Source: Burkholderiaceae bacterium
Lineage (GTDB): Bacteria; Pseudomonadota; Gammaproteobacteria; Burkholderiales; Burkholderiaceae_C
Assembly (NCBI GenBank): GCA_919902775.1
Contig: CAKKRJ010000004.1
Location: 186,001-250,000, forward strand
Reading direction: 5' to 3'
Length of the DNA stretch: 64,000 nucleotides
The position numbers and the translations under genes were made by a program. Every line of letters begins with the position of its first letter. Position 1 is the stretch's first letter. Below are positions 1-9,273 of this stretch, one piece after another. The notes under the pieces were generated by a model, which was not told where the DNA came from, did no database searches, and worked only from the letters and a program-made list of their open reading frames with translations.

Positions 1-24
1 CACCGCTCCGCAATAATGCGTGCC

Positions 25-471
25 ATGAAACACAAAACACTGGCGACCTGGTTGACTTTTTGGGGCGGGCCACTGGGCTTGCACCGTTTTTACCTCTACG
101 GTCTTTCCGACACGCTCGCTTGGCTGCTGCCCATCCCGACGGCCCTCGGGGTTTACGGACTGGAGCGGGTCCAGCAAATGGGGCAGGACGACCAATTGAG
201 CTGGTTGCTGATCCCCTTGCTGGGATTCACCATTGCGGGCTGCGCCCTGAACGCCATCGTTTACGGCCTGATGCCCACGGAAAAATGGAATGCCAAATTC
301 AACCCCCAAGCCGATGCACAGGCCGCAGCCGGACAAACCCATTGGGGCACCGTCATCGGCATCGCCATTGCATTGCTGGTGGGGACTGCCGTTCTGATGT
401 CGAGCCTGGCTTTCAGCTTCCAGCGGTATTTTGAATACCAGATCGAAACAGCCCGGCAAATCAGCCAATAA
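25..471 (+). CDS. TM2-domain-like small membrane protein
   Basis: A 148-residue protein of unknown function. The N-terminus (about residues 8-25) has a Gly-Gly-x-x-Gly-x-His-Arg-Phe-Tyr pattern typical of the TM2 fold (two membrane helices joined by a short turn). Three hydrophobic stretches follow, near residues 30-45, 60-85 and 108-130, so it should sit in the inner membrane. The start at 25 is preferred because TM2 proteins usually begin close to a Lys-rich start; an in-frame ATG at 16 would add three residues. The upstream region lies outside the window. It faces the phosphate transporter gene tail-to-tail across a shared terminator. No specific function can be given. Confidence 0.7.
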   Translation: MKHKTLATWLTFWGGPLGLHRFYLYGLSDTLAWLLPIPTALGVYGLERVQQMGQDDQLSWLLIPLLGFTIAGCALNAIVYGLMPTEKWNAKFNPQADAQAAAGQTHWGTVIGIAIALLVGTAVLMSSLAFSFQRYFEYQIETARQISQ

Positions 472-475
472 AAAA

Positions 476-509
476 GCCGCCTGACGGACACCAGGCGGCT
501 TGGGTTTTT
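476..509. terminator. bidirectional intrinsic terminator
   Basis: An 8-bp perfect stem (GCCGCCTG at 476-483 with CAGGCGGC at 492-499) has an A-run before it and a T-run (505-509) after it. It can therefore end both the plus-strand TM2-like gene and the minus-strand PiT gene. Confidence 0.85.
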
Positions 510-548
510 CAGTCAGACCGTTTCAAATTCAGGTCTGGCCAACCGTTT

Positions 549-1562
549 TCAATCAAACACACGGAAGCTGACCCAGTAGGCGACAGCGGCCACAAAAGCA
601 CTGGCGGGAATGGTCAGCACCCAGGCCCAGATGATGTTGCCCGCCACACCCCAACGCACGGCACTGGCCCGCTGGGTGGATCCGACCCCCACAATGGCGC
701 CCGTGATGGTGTGTGTGGTAGACACCGGAATACCGAGCGTGGTGGCAAGGAACAAGGTCATGGCCCCGCCCGTCTCGGCACAAAATCCCCCCACAGGCTT
801 GAGCTTGGTGATTTTCTGCCCCATGGTTTTGACAATGCGCCAGCCACCAAACATGGTGCCCAAACCAATCGCCATGTAACAGCAAACGATGACCCAGACC
901 GGCGGAGAGGCGTCGGCCGTGGTGGCATAACCCGTGGCAATCAGCAGCAACCAGATGATGCCGATCGTTTTCTGCGCATCGTTACCACCGTGTCCGAGGC
1001 TGTACGCCCCGGCAGACAGCAGTTGCAAGCGGCGAAACCACTTGTCCACCCGGGAAGGCCTGGCACGCCGAAAGATGTGGGCCACCACCACCATCATCAA
1101 AGAGCCCAGCAAAAAGCCCAACAAAGGCGAAACGAAGATGAAGGCCACCGTTTTCATGATGCCTGAGGAGACCAGCGCCCCCGCGCCCGCCTTGGCAATG
1201 ACCGCCCCCACGATGCCGCCGATCAGGGCATGCGAAGAGCTGCTGGGAATGCCGTAATACCAAGTGATCACGTTCCAGGTGATGGCGCCCACCAGTGCGC
1301 CAAACACCACATGGGTGTCCACCACACCGGGCTGGACAATGCCTTTGCCCACCGTGGCGGCCACGCTCAGATGAAAGATGAAAATGGCCACAAAGTTGAA
1401 AAAGGCAGCAAACACCACCGCCTGGGCCGGCTTGAGCACGCCCGTGGACACCACAGTCGCGATTGAATTGGCCGCATCATGAAACCCGTTCATGAAATCA
1501 AAAATCAGCGCCAGAGCGACCAGCAAGATCACCACCCACAAGGCGGCTTGTACGGTTTCCAT
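549..1562 (-). CDS. pit: PiT-family inorganic phosphate transporter
   Basis: A 337-residue, highly hydrophobic inner-membrane protein, the short type of PiT transporter (E. coli PitA is near 500). It imports metal-phosphate driven by the proton gradient. The two inverted family repeats are visible: DFMNGFHDAANS near residue 22 and the GGNDAQKT signature near residue 205, plus a second PVSTTHT block near the C-terminus. The ATG at 1562 is chosen because the upstream in-frame extension reads into the neighbour and is not hydrophobic. It lies 22 bases downstream of the DUF47 gene, which is its usual partner, so both probably form one transcript that ends at the shared terminator. Confidence 0.92.
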   Translation of the reverse strand: METVQAALWVVILLVALALIFDFMNGFHDAANSIATVVSTGVLKPAQAVVFAAFFNFVAIFIFHLSVAATVGKGIVQPGVVDTHVVFGALVGAITWNVITWYYGIPSSSSHALIGGIVGAVIAKAGAGALVSSGIMKTVAFIFVSPLLGFLLGSLMMVVVAHIFRRARPSRVDKWFRRLQLLSAGAYSLGHGGNDAQKTIGIIWLLLIATGYATTADASPPVWVIVCCYMAIGLGTMFGGWRIVKTMGQKITKLKPVGGFCAETGGAMTLFLATTLGIPVSTTHTITGAIVGVGSTQRASAVRWGVAGNIIWAWVLTIPASAFVAAVAYWVSFRVFD

Positions 1563-1584
1563 AGTCAGGACATCCGGTTGGGAA

Positions 1585-2232
1585 TCAGGAATTCTCGAGG
1601 ACGATGCCCTCGATCTGGTTGGCCACGTCTTCGCACTTGTCGGTGATCGTTTCCAGCAGTTCGTAAATGGCCTTGAGCTTGATGATTTCACGCACATCCG
1701 GTTCATCGCGGAACAACTTGCTCATGGCGCTGCGCATCACGCGGTCGGCGTCCGACTCCAGGCGGTCAATTTCTTCGCAGGTCTTCAAAGCCGCTTCGGC
1801 CACTGAAGGCTCACCGATCTTGGCCAGCAGTTTGACCGCGTCTTGCACGCGTTCGCAGCACTTCACGGACAAATCCGTCAGGCGGGTGATTTCTTCGGTC
1901 ATGTGGCGCACGTCGTAAAGCGCCATGGTTTCTGCCGAGTCCTGAATCAAATCGGCCACATCGTCCATCAGGTTGATGAGTGCATGGATTTGTTCGCGGT
2001 CAATCGGGGTGATGAAGGTGGTGTGGATCAGGCGGTTGACCTCTTGGGTCACGCGGTCTGCGGCATGCTCGGCGTTGTCCACATCGCGGTTGTACTTTTC
2101 ACGCAAGTGCACATCGCTGTAATTGGCCACCAGATTCGAGAAAGCCCGTGCTGCCTCAACAATGCGCTCTGCATGTTGGTTGAACAGTTCGAAGAAGTTG
2201 CCTTCTTTGGGCAGCAATTTGCCAAACAGCAT
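1585..2232 (-). CDS. DUF47 / PhoU-like Pit accessory protein
   Basis: A 215-residue, mostly alpha-helical cytosolic protein of the DUF47 family (PhoU-related, YkaA type). It starts MLFGKLLPKEG and carries the Glu/Asp-rich helices expected for metal binding, such as the ESDAD stretch near residue 155. In many proteobacteria this gene sits directly upstream of pit and its product is thought to modulate the transporter. That role is inferred from family and position (22 bases before pit). The promoter should lie in 2233-2326, where no clear consensus was found. Confidence 0.9.
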   Translation of the reverse strand: MLFGKLLPKEGNFFELFNQHAERIVEAARAFSNLVANYSDVHLREKYNRDVDNAEHAADRVTQEVNRLIHTTFITPIDREQIHALINLMDDVADLIQDSAETMALYDVRHMTEEITRLTDLSVKCCERVQDAVKLLAKIGEPSVAEAALKTCEEIDRLESDADRVMRSAMSKLFRDEPDVREIIKLKAIYELLETITDKCEDVANQIEGIVLENS

Positions 2233-2326
2233 GGTGGGCTCCTGATGACGGGAAATGGAAAATGAGGCGATTTTGCGACAGCGGCGAGTTTAACCGCTCG
2301 ATCTACACCCACGGCCTGAAACCAGG

Positions 2327-2689
2327 TCAAGCGCTTCGGAAAATAAAATAAACCGCGCCAACCATGCACAAAGCCGCCCACAGGTAATCCAGCTTGAATG
2401 GTTCTTTCAGGTAAAAAATCGCAAAAGGCACAAAAACGCTCAAGGTGACGACCTCTTGCATGATCTTGAGTTGTCCCACGCTGAATTGCGCGTGGCCAAT
2501 GCGGTTGGCAGGCACCTGGAACAGGTATTCAAACAAGGCGATGCCCCAGCTGGCCAAAGCAGCGGCATACCAAGGCGCAGTGGCCATGTTGCGCAAGTGG
2601 CCGTACCAGGCCACCGTCATGAACACATTGCTGACCAGCAGCAACAAAACCGTCTGCCAAGCCACCGGCAAACCCGTCAAAAAAGTCAT
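2327..2689 (-). CDS. DUF486 (DMT-superfamily) small membrane protein
   Basis: A 120-residue protein with four predicted membrane helices, matching the DUF486 family in length and in its pattern (VAWYGHLR near residue 27, FEYLFQVPANRIG near 53, an FxLKEP turn near 95). DUF486 proteins resemble half-size EamA/DMT transporters, but the substrate is unknown. The ATG overlaps the folK stop codon (ATGA at 2686-2689), so translation is probably coupled to folK. It is the last gene of the hda-to-folK run. Confidence 0.85.
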   Translation of the reverse strand: MTFLTGLPVAWQTVLLLLVSNVFMTVAWYGHLRNMATAPWYAAALASWGIALFEYLFQVPANRIGHAQFSVGQLKIMQEVVTLSVFVPFAIFYLKEPFKLDYLWAALCMVGAVYFIFRSA

Positions 2690-3177
2690 GGTTTACCCTC
2701 TGGAAGAACACGGACGCCCTGCCCCGAGACGCGCGCCAGGTCTTCAGCACGCACCTTGTCCTGCGCCAAATCGGCCAGGGGGTACAACACAAAAGCCCGC
2801 TCGCGCCAGCGGGGGTGCGGCAAGGTCAAACGCGCACTGTCCATGCGGGCCTGGCCATAAAAAAGCAGGTCCAGGTCGAGCGTGCGCGGCGCATTGGGGT
2901 ATGGGCGCTGACGCCCGGCCTGGTTTTCCAGTGCCTGCAAGGCGTCCAGCACAGCGGGGGCGGTCAAACGGGTTTCAATCTGTGCGACCGCGTTGACGAA
3001 GTCAGGCCCCTGCGCTTCATGCGGTGCCGTGCGGTAAAGGCGCGAACGGCCTGTCACGTGCGTGTCGGGCAAGTGCGCCAGCGCTTCAAACGCCCACACA
3101 ACGGTTTGCAAGGCATCGCCCAAATTGGCCCCGATCGCCACGTAAGCGGTCACGGGGTCGCGCAAGACAGACTCCAT
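2686..3177 (-). CDS. folK: 2-amino-4-hydroxy-6-hydroxymethyldihydropteridine pyrophosphokinase
   Basis: A 163-residue cytosolic HPPK that transfers pyrophosphate from ATP to 6-hydroxymethyl-7,8-dihydropterin in folate synthesis. The start AYVAIGANLGD and the HPPK signature NAPRTLDLDLLFYG near residues 95-108 are present, the latter holding the two magnesium-binding Asp residues. Length matches the family (E. coli 159). It follows pcnB by 17 bases, the same pcnB-folK pair seen in many proteobacteria, and overlaps the DUF486 start by four bases. Confidence 0.95.
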   Translation of the reverse strand: MESVLRDPVTAYVAIGANLGDALQTVVWAFEALAHLPDTHVTGRSRLYRTAPHEAQGPDFVNAVAQIETRLTAPAVLDALQALENQAGRQRPYPNAPRTLDLDLLFYGQARMDSARLTLPHPRWRERAFVLYPLADLAQDKVRAEDLARVSGQGVRVLPEGKP

Positions 3178-3194
3178 CAGACGCCGAGACAGGC

Positions 3195-4760
3195 TTATTC
3201 AGCGCTGCCCGGTCCGCCAGCCTGGTCGCTTGCAGCGCCCGGCTTGCGGCGGCGGCGGCGTTTTTTGGGTGCGCCTTCATCGCCAGACCCGGCTGCGGGT
3301 GCCGATGAAGGGGCACCGGCCACGGCCCGGGGTGCAGCGGTAGCCCCCTCGGGCTTGGGTGCTCGGCGCACTCGGGGTTTGCCCGCCTGCGAGGCCAATT
3401 GCTCGACTTTGGCGGCCTGCACCAAGTCTTCGCGCTCTGCATCGCTGGCCATGCTGAACTCTTGCCACCAGTCGGCCAGGCGCACGTCCACTTCTTCGAT
3501 GTCGGCGCGCAGGCGCAAAAAGTCAAAGCCCGCCCGAAAGCGTGGTTGCTCCACCAAGCCAAAGGGTGTGCTGCCCACCCGTTTTTCAAAGCGCGGCTGC
3601 ATCATCCAGATCTCGCGCATGTCGGCTGCCAACTTGCCGCGTCCCGACACATCACCAATGCGGGCGTCAAACACCTCGTCGATCGCGTCTTGCAACGCCG
3701 GATACGGGTGGTCTTTGCGCGCCAGACGGGCGGCCCAGCCCTCACGCACATCGGCCCACAACACGCAGGCCAGCAAAAAGCTCGGCGCCACAGGTTTGCC
3801 CTCGCCCACGCGGCGATCGGTATCGGCCAGAGCCACTTGCACAAAAGCACTGTCGGCCCTCTCCACCACCACATCGAGCAAGGGGTAAATGCCCGTGGCC
3901 AGGCCCAGGTGTTTCAGTTGCGCAATCGATGCCAGGGCATGGCCGGTTTGCAACAACTTGAGCATTTCATCAAACAAGCGGCTTTGCGGCACATCGGCCA
4001 GCAAAGTTGCGGATTGGGTCAGCGGTTTGGCGGTTTTGGCTTCCAGCTTGAAACCCAGCGGACTGAGTTTGGCTGCAAACCGCACGGCACGGATGATGCG
4101 TACCGGGTCTTCGCGGTACCGCGCCACCGGGTCGCCGATCATGCGCAACACGCGTTTCTTCGCGTCCTGAATGCCGCCGTGGTAATCGACCACCATCTGC
4201 GACTCGGGGTCGTAGTACATGGCATTGACGGTGAAGTCTCGGCGTGTGGCGTCTTCGTCTTGCGGGCCCCAAACGTTGTCGCGCAACACACGGCCAGACG
4301 AATCGACGGCGTGTTTCATGCCCGCCAATTCGCTCTTGCTGGTGCGCTCATTGCCTTTGACCTGTTCGGCCGCCGCATTGTCCAGATGCGCACGGAAAGT
4401 GGACACCTCAATCACCTCGTTGTCGCGGCCCCGGCCGTACACCACATGCACGATGCGAAAGCGCCGACCAATGATGAAGGCGCGGCGAAACAGGCCCTTG
4501 ACCTGCTCGGGCGTGGCGTCGGTGGCCACATCAAAGTCTTTGGGACGCAAGCCCAACAGCAAGTCGCGCACTGCGCCACCCACGATGTAGGCCTCATACC
4601 CGGCTTGCTGCAGGGTGCGTGTCACATTCACGGCGCGTTCGTCGACCAGGTTCGGGTCGATGCCATGCACCGATGCGGGCACCTCCGTGCGGTGGCCAAA
4701 ATGAGGCTTGTGGCTTTTGGGTGCTTTGCCCATCAGCTTGTTGATGAATTGTTTGATCAT
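3195..4760 (-). CDS. pcnB: poly(A) polymerase I
   Basis: A 521-residue enzyme of the class II nucleotidyltransferase family that adds 3' poly(A) tails to RNA and so promotes decay. The head domain shows GGAVRDLLLG and the catalytic Asp pair DFDVATDATP near residues 60-85, followed by RRDFTVNAM. The C-terminus is long, Ala/Pro-rich and ends in a strongly basic KKRRRRRK patch, probably for RNA binding. The ATG at 4760 overlaps the stop of the HAD gene (ATGA at 4757-4760) and gives the normal MIKQFINKL start; an upstream in-frame ATG at 4787 lies inside that gene and is less likely. Confidence 0.94.
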   Translation of the reverse strand: MIKQFINKLMGKAPKSHKPHFGHRTEVPASVHGIDPNLVDERAVNVTRTLQQAGYEAYIVGGAVRDLLLGLRPKDFDVATDATPEQVKGLFRRAFIIGRRFRIVHVVYGRGRDNEVIEVSTFRAHLDNAAAEQVKGNERTSKSELAGMKHAVDSSGRVLRDNVWGPQDEDATRRDFTVNAMYYDPESQMVVDYHGGIQDAKKRVLRMIGDPVARYREDPVRIIRAVRFAAKLSPLGFKLEAKTAKPLTQSATLLADVPQSRLFDEMLKLLQTGHALASIAQLKHLGLATGIYPLLDVVVERADSAFVQVALADTDRRVGEGKPVAPSFLLACVLWADVREGWAARLARKDHPYPALQDAIDEVFDARIGDVSGRGKLAADMREIWMMQPRFEKRVGSTPFGLVEQPRFRAGFDFLRLRADIEEVDVRLADWWQEFSMASDAEREDLVQAAKVEQLASQAGKPRVRRAPKPEGATAAPRAVAGAPSSAPAAGSGDEGAPKKRRRRRKPGAASDQAGGPGSAE

Positions 4761-5425
4761 TCTTGAAAGAGTTCGAGGATGCGCCAACCACGTTCTGTGG
4801 CCAGTTGACGCAACCGAGCGTCAGGGTTCGTTGCCACCGGATGGTGGGCTTTTTCCAAAAGCGGCAGATCGTTCATGGAGTCGGAGTAGAAAGTCATCTC
4901 CACGTCGTTCCAGTCCAGCCCTTGCTGACTCAACCACTGCGCGACACGGGTGACTTTACCTTCTCTGAAGGACGGGATTCCCTGAATCTCGCCAGTGATC
5001 CAGCCTGTGGCATCACGCTCCAGCTCGACCGCAATCAATTCGCTCACCCCGAAAGCCTGGGCAATCGGGCGGGTCACAAACTCGTTGGTCGCCGTCACGA
5101 TCATCACCGTGTCACCAGCACGCTGGTGCGATCGTACCAGCGCCAGCGCCTCGGGCGTGATGCGTGGGCGGATCACTTCGTCCATGTAGCGGGCGTGGGC
5201 ATGGGCCGCCTCGGTCGCCCCGCGCTCGCGGGTCGCGCGGGTGGCAAAGCGCACGTAATCGTGGATGTCGAGTGTGCCCGCCTGGTAGTGGGCATAGAAC
5301 TCGTCGTTGCGCTGGCTGAAAACAGCCGGATCGTTCCAGCCCATCTCAGTCGTGAAAACGCCCCAGGTGTGGTCCGAATCCAGCGGGAGCAAGGTGTGGT
5401 CCAGGTCGAACAACGCGAGTTTCAT
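4757..5425 (-). CDS. HAD-IB family phosphatase (SerB-like)
   Basis: A 222-residue cytosolic HAD hydrolase. Motif I is FDLDHTLLPLDSD at residues 5-17 (nucleophile Asp in DLDHT), motif II is VTAT near residue 112, a conserved Lys lies at FREGKV near 157, and motif IV is YSDSMNDLPLL near 184. This is the HAD-IB subclass that includes phosphoserine phosphatase and histidinol-phosphate phosphatase relatives. The substrate cannot be fixed from sequence. It sits between hda and pcnB with 4-base overlaps on both sides, an arrangement common in Burkholderiales. Confidence 0.88.
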   Translation of the reverse strand: MKLALFDLDHTLLPLDSDHTWGVFTTEMGWNDPAVFSQRNDEFYAHYQAGTLDIHDYVRFATRATRERGATEAAHAHARYMDEVIRPRITPEALALVRSHQRAGDTVMIVTATNEFVTRPIAQAFGVSELIAVELERDATGWITGEIQGIPSFREGKVTRVAQWLSQQGLDWNDVEMTFYSDSMNDLPLLEKAHHPVATNPDARLRQLATERGWRILELFQE

Positions 5426-6108
5426 TCGTTCTCCAGCATGGCGCGCACCAAGGGAATGGTCAGCGCGCGTTGCGTTTGCAAGGCATATTGGTCCAGATGA
5501 TCGAGCAGTTGCATCAGACTGCCCAAGTCACGCGAAAAGCGATTCAGCATGTAAGACATGACCTCATCGCTCAAAAACAGCCCACGTGCATCGGCCTCCT
5601 GGCGCAACACGGCGCGGCGCTCGGGTTCGCCCAGCACCTGCAAGGCGTCAATGTGGCCCCAGCCCAGGCGGGTGCGCAAATCGTCACGCAACTTCAGATC
5701 GGCCGGCGGCAAGGCCCCCGCGGCCAAGACCCAGCGCGGCGAGCCGGTGCGGGGCGTGAGCGCATTCACAAACCAATTGAAGGCCGCCTGCTGTTGTTCG
5801 GTGTTGTACAGGTGCACATCGTCCATCAGCACCGCCGTCCAGTCGTCCTGAAATTCAGGCGGATTCAGCGTGTGCGCATCGAGCCAACCAACTTGAGCCC
5901 CTTGCTCTTTCAAGGCATGGTGCACCGCATGCAGCAAATGGGTTTTGCCCGAGCCGCTTTCGCCCCACAGGTAACTGGGCACGGGCGAACGGCTGTTGGA
6001 GGCCGTCCACAAACGCAGATGGGCCAGCGCCGCTTCATTCGGGCCTGCAAAAAAATTATCCAGCGTGGGTGTTGACGCCAGGCCGATGTCCAAAACCAGC
6101 TGTTTCAT
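5422..6108 (-). CDS. hda: DnaA regulatory inactivator Hda
   Basis: A 228-residue DnaA-like AAA+ protein. With the DNA-loaded sliding clamp it stimulates ATP hydrolysis by DnaA and prevents re-initiation. The N-terminus KQLVLDIGL resembles the clamp-binding motif of Hda. The Walker A is GESGSGKTHLL near residue 50, Walker B is AVLMDDVH near 91, and the sensor-2 region lies near RFSRDLGSLM. It lacks the DNA-binding domain IV of DnaA, as expected. It overlaps the stop of the upstream permease and the start of the HAD gene by four bases each. Confidence 0.93.
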   Translation of the reverse strand: MKQLVLDIGLASTPTLDNFFAGPNEAALAHLRLWTASNSRSPVPSYLWGESGSGKTHLLHAVHHALKEQGAQVGWLDAHTLNPPEFQDDWTAVLMDDVHLYNTEQQQAAFNWFVNALTPRTGSPRWVLAAGALPPADLKLRDDLRTRLGWGHIDALQVLGEPERRAVLRQEADARGLFLSDEVMSYMLNRFSRDLGSLMQLLDHLDQYALQTQRALTIPLVRAMLENE

Positions 6109-7196
6109 GCCTTGTCGGACTCCTGCATGGCAGGGTCAGAGCCGCTTTTTTGGTACAGATCGCTGTGCAGATACTGGTGGCGCAAACGACGCAAGCCCAC
6201 CAACAAGACCGCGCTGGCAGGCAGTGCCATCAGCACCCCCACAAAACCCAGCACCTGGCCAAAAGCCATCAAGGCCAAAATGACCGCCAGTGGGTGCAAG
6301 CCAATGCGCTGGCCGACCAAGCGGGGCGTGAGCACAAAGCTTTCCATCAATTGCCCCAAGCCAAACACCACGGCCACCATCACCAGGGCGTGGGTCGATG
6401 CAAACTGCAGCAAACCCGCCAGCAAAGCCAGCAACAAGCCCAAACCAAAACCCAGATAAGGCACAAACACCGCCAGGCCAGTGAACACCCCAATGGGCAA
6501 AGCCAGGTCCAGGCCAAACAGCCTCAGGCCCACCGCATAAAACAAGGCCAACGCCAGCATCACCAGCAACTGCCCGCGCAGGTACTCACCCAGCACCGAA
6601 TCACTTTCCTGCATGAAGCTGTCAAACGGTCCGCGCCAGGCAGGTGGCACCAACTCGGTCACACCGCGCATCAGGCGAGTCCAGTCGTGCAACAGGTAAA
6701 ACAAGGCCACAGGCACCAACACCGCATAACCCATCAGCGCCAGCGCCACGCTGCCACCGAGTTTGAGTGAGGACATGACAGGTGCCCACCAGTCTTCACG
6801 GTTGGCGCTCAGGTAAGCCACCAGATGGGTTTTCAGATCGCGCAAATCCAGCGACACATTCAAGCCCAACTGCGCCAGCAAGGGATTGATGGCATCACCC
6901 AAACGGTCGAGCAACAAGGGCAGCTGCTGCTGAAGCAGGGGCCACTCCCGCACCAAGATCGGCACCAGCAGCAGCAAAACACCCAGCAGCGCCCCAACGG
7001 CCATGGTTTCAACCAACACCACAGCCAAAGTGCGCGGCAAGTAACCCCGGGTCAAACCTTCCAGCCGCAGCACCAAGGGATGCAAAACATAGGCCATCAC
7101 GGCGGCGATCACAAAGGGCGCCAGCACCGGTGCCAGCAACCAGACCAGCAAGACAGCGGCCAAGGCCACGCCCAGCCAAGCGGCCAGACGGGTCAT
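6105..7196 (-). CDS. AI-2E family transporter (PerM/YhhT type)
   Basis: A 363-residue inner-membrane protein with about seven to eight hydrophobic segments and the family pattern [16 protein letters not shown] near residue 255 and [26 protein letters not shown] near 300 (given here only as landmarks). Family members export diverse solutes; the name from autoinducer-2 export does not prove the substrate. The ATG at 7196 begins MTRLAAWLG just before the first helix. In-frame TTG codons lie just upstream and could be used instead. It overlaps hda by four bases and is divergent from purM; purM-perM-hda is a common proteobacterial neighbourhood. Confidence 0.85.
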   Translation of the reverse strand: MTRLAAWLGVALAAVLLVWLLAPVLAPFVIAAVMAYVLHPLVLRLEGLTRGYLPRTLAVVLVETMAVGALLGVLLLLVPILVREWPLLQQQLPLLLDRLGDAINPLLAQLGLNVSLDLRDLKTHLVAYLSANREDWWAPVMSSLKLGGSVALALMGYAVLVPVALFYLLHDWTRLMRGVTELVPPAWRGPFDSFMQESDSVLGEYLRGQLLVMLALALFYAVGLRLFGLDLALPIGVFTGLAVFVPYLGFGLGLLLALLAGLLQFASTHALVMVAVVFGLGQLMESFVLTPRLVGQRIGLHPLAVILALMAFGQVLGFVGVLMALPASAVLLVGLRRLRHQYLHSDLYQKSGSDPAMQESDKA

Positions 7197-7271
7197 CAAA
7201 AACGGGAGGGGTGCTTGCAAGTGGGTCTCGTCATTTCCAGCGGGCTGTCCAAATCGGTCAGGGTCAACCCT

Positions 7272-7277
7272 TAAAAT
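7272..7277 (+). promoter_or_regulatory. possible -10 element of purM
   Basis: TAAAAT inside CTTAAAATAGA, 77 bases before the purM ATG. No good -35 is visible at the right distance. The same CTTAAAATAGA string precedes lysS in this window (47806-47816), which adds some support. Confidence 0.35.
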
Positions 7278-7353
7278 AGACGCTGATTTTAGTCTGCCAG
7301 CCCGTTTATTGGCCCCCCGTTCCCTATTTACATGCCCTTTTCGGGCCAAAACC

Positions 7354-8385
7354 ATGAGTCAAACTCCACTTTCCTACAAAGACGCCGGTGTCGACATCGT
7401 TGCAGGCGACGCCTTGGTCGAGCGCATCAAGCCTTTGGCCAAGAAAACCATGCGCGAAGGCGTGTTGGCAGGCATCGGCGGGTTTGGTGCCCTGTTCGAA
7501 GTGCCCAAACGCTACAAAGAACCGGTGCTGGTGAGCGGCACCGATGGCGTGGGCACCAAACTCAAGCTGGCTTTCGAATGGAACATGCACGACACCGTGG
7601 GCATCGATCTGGTGGCCATGAGCGTGAACGACGTGCTGGTGCAAGGTGCCGAACCGCTGTTTTTCCTGGATTACTTTGCCTGCGGCAAGCTGGATGTGGA
7701 CACGGCAGCCGCTGTGGTCGGCGGCATTGCCAAAGGCTGCGAATTGTCAGGCTGCGCCCTGATCGGCGGTGAAACCGCTGAAATGCCAGGCATGTACCCG
7801 GCGGGCGAATACGATTTGGCCGGTTTTGCGGTCGGCGCGGTTGAAAAATCCAAAATCCTGACCGGTCAAAACGTCCAGGCGGGCGATGTGGTGTTGGGTT
7901 TGGCATCGAGCGGCGTGCACTCCAATGGCTTCAGCCTGGTGCGCAAGTGCATCGAGCGTGCAGGCAGCAACGCCCCCGCCACGCTGGACGGCAAACCCTT
8001 CAAACAAGCCCTGATGGAGCCCACCCGCCTGTATGTGCTGAACGTGCTGGCCGCGCTGGCCGCGCACCCGATCAAGGCACTGGCCCACATCACCGGGGGT
8101 GGCTTGCTGGAGAACATTCCACGCGTCTTGCCTGACGGCCTGGCCGCGCACCTGCAAAAAGGCAGCTGGCCCCAGACCGAGTTGTTTGCCTGGCTCCAGC
8201 AAACAGCGGGCATTGACGACATCGAGATGAACCGCACTTTCAACAACGGCATTGGCATGGTGGTGGTCATTGATGCAGCCCAAGCCCAGGCCTGCGCCGA
8301 GACCCTGCGTGCGGCAGGTGAACAAGTGCATGTGATCGGTCACATTGCGGCCCAGGGCAGCGGCGCCCAGGTCGTGGTCGCCTGA
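7354..8385 (+). CDS. purM: phosphoribosylformylglycinamidine cyclo-ligase
   Basis: A 343-residue cytosolic enzyme that closes the imidazole ring to give AIR in purine synthesis, using ATP. The family N-terminus [19 protein letters not shown], the [14 protein letters not shown] block near residue 55, the [16 protein letters not shown] block near 135 and [15 protein letters not shown] near 245 are all present. Length matches E. coli PurM (345). The ATG at 7354 gives the normal start; an ATG-like start at 7309 would add 15 residues unlike the family. It is monocistronic here; the next gene is on the other strand. Confidence 0.97.
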   Translation: MSQTPLSYKDAGVDIVAGDALVERIKPLAKKTMREGVLAGIGGFGALFEVPKRYKEPVLVSGTDGVGTKLKLAFEWNMHDTVGIDLVAMSVNDVLVQGAEPLFFLDYFACGKLDVDTAAAVVGGIAKGCELSGCALIGGETAEMPGMYPAGEYDLAGFAVGAVEKSKILTGQNVQAGDVVLGLASSGVHSNGFSLVRKCIERAGSNAPATLDGKPFKQALMEPTRLYVLNVLAALAAHPIKALAHITGGGLLENIPRVLPDGLAAHLQKGSWPQTELFAWLQQTAGIDDIEMNRTFNNGIGMVVVIDAAQAQACAETLRAAGEQVHVIGHIAAQGSGAQVVVA

Positions 8386-8395
8386 AGACCCCGCC

Positions 8396-9256
8396 TCAAA
8401 GGCCTGAGAGCTGGCTGATGCGGTCTCTCAGCGCCTTCTGATCGGGGGCATCCCGCTCGGCCTGCAAATACATGTGCAAATCTTGCAGTGCTTCGGGCTT
8501 GCGGCCCAATTCGGCCAGCACCAAGCCACGGTCACGCCGCTCTGACCACGTCTCGGGCAAAAGCACCACCAGTCGGTCCAACACCGTCAGCATGCGTGAC
8601 CAGTCTTCTTGCGCGCGGAAAACCTCTTTGAGGTTGCGCAGCATCCGGGCCAACAAATCACGTGACGGGCAAGACTGCAAATAAAGCCCCAAGGGCGTCT
8701 CGCCCTCGTCCAGGTCCGCATCGGCCGCTGCACGCAGGGTGTCACGGTAAGGCCCCAGGCGTTCGGCCAGGTCGTCGATGCCCAAAGATTCGCCGGTCAA
8801 AGGATCCAATACCACCAGGCCCCTTTCAAGGGTGACTTTCACCAAAAAGTGCCCCGGAAATGACACGCCTTGGGCCCGGAGTCCCAGCCCTTGAGCCAGT
8901 TCAAGCCACAGCACCGCCAGCGAAATCGGCACCCCACGTCGGGTACGCAGCACTTCGTGCAAATAGCTGTTTTCAGGGGCGTAATAGTCGTTGGCATTGA
9001 TGCCAAACCCCATTTCCTTGTAGAAAACCTGGGTCAGGGTCGCCAAACGCATCAGGTCGTCCGCACCCGACGGCAAACGCCCTTGGATTCTTTTGAGCAA
9101 CCGGGCCACATCGTCCAGCACCTGCTGCACATCCAGCGAGGGTTCTTCGTCAAGAGCCAAGCTGGCTGCAGCCTCCAGCACCGGAAAATCGTCGTCGCTT
9201 TGCACCAAACTGGCGAAATACGTCAACGGGGTCGGAAGTGAAAAATGCAAGGACAT
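8396..9256 (-). CDS. SirB1-family transglutaminase-like protein with TPR-type C-terminus
   Basis: A 286-residue protein of the SirB1 family (transglutaminase-like fold, then helical repeats). Landmarks are YYAPENSYLHEVLRTRRGVPISLAVLW near residues 95-120, FPGHFLVKV near 137 and a C-terminal half with PETWSERRDRGLVLAELG, which reads as TPR-like helices. The molecular role of the family is not settled. The ATG at 9256 lies 17 bases after the murJ stop, so the two genes are probably cotranscribed. A much longer frame reaches upstream, but that part only runs against murJ in another frame. Confidence 0.85.
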   Translation of the reverse strand: MSLHFSLPTPLTYFASLVQSDDDFPVLEAAASLALDEEPSLDVQQVLDDVARLLKRIQGRLPSGADDLMRLATLTQVFYKEMGFGINANDYYAPENSYLHEVLRTRRGVPISLAVLWLELAQGLGLRAQGVSFPGHFLVKVTLERGLVVLDPLTGESLGIDDLAERLGPYRDTLRAAADADLDEGETPLGLYLQSCPSRDLLARMLRNLKEVFRAQEDWSRMLTVLDRLVVLLPETWSERRDRGLVLAELGRKPEALQDLHMYLQAERDAPDQKALRDRISQLSGL

Positions 9257-9273
9257 GCGCAATCCATCAACCG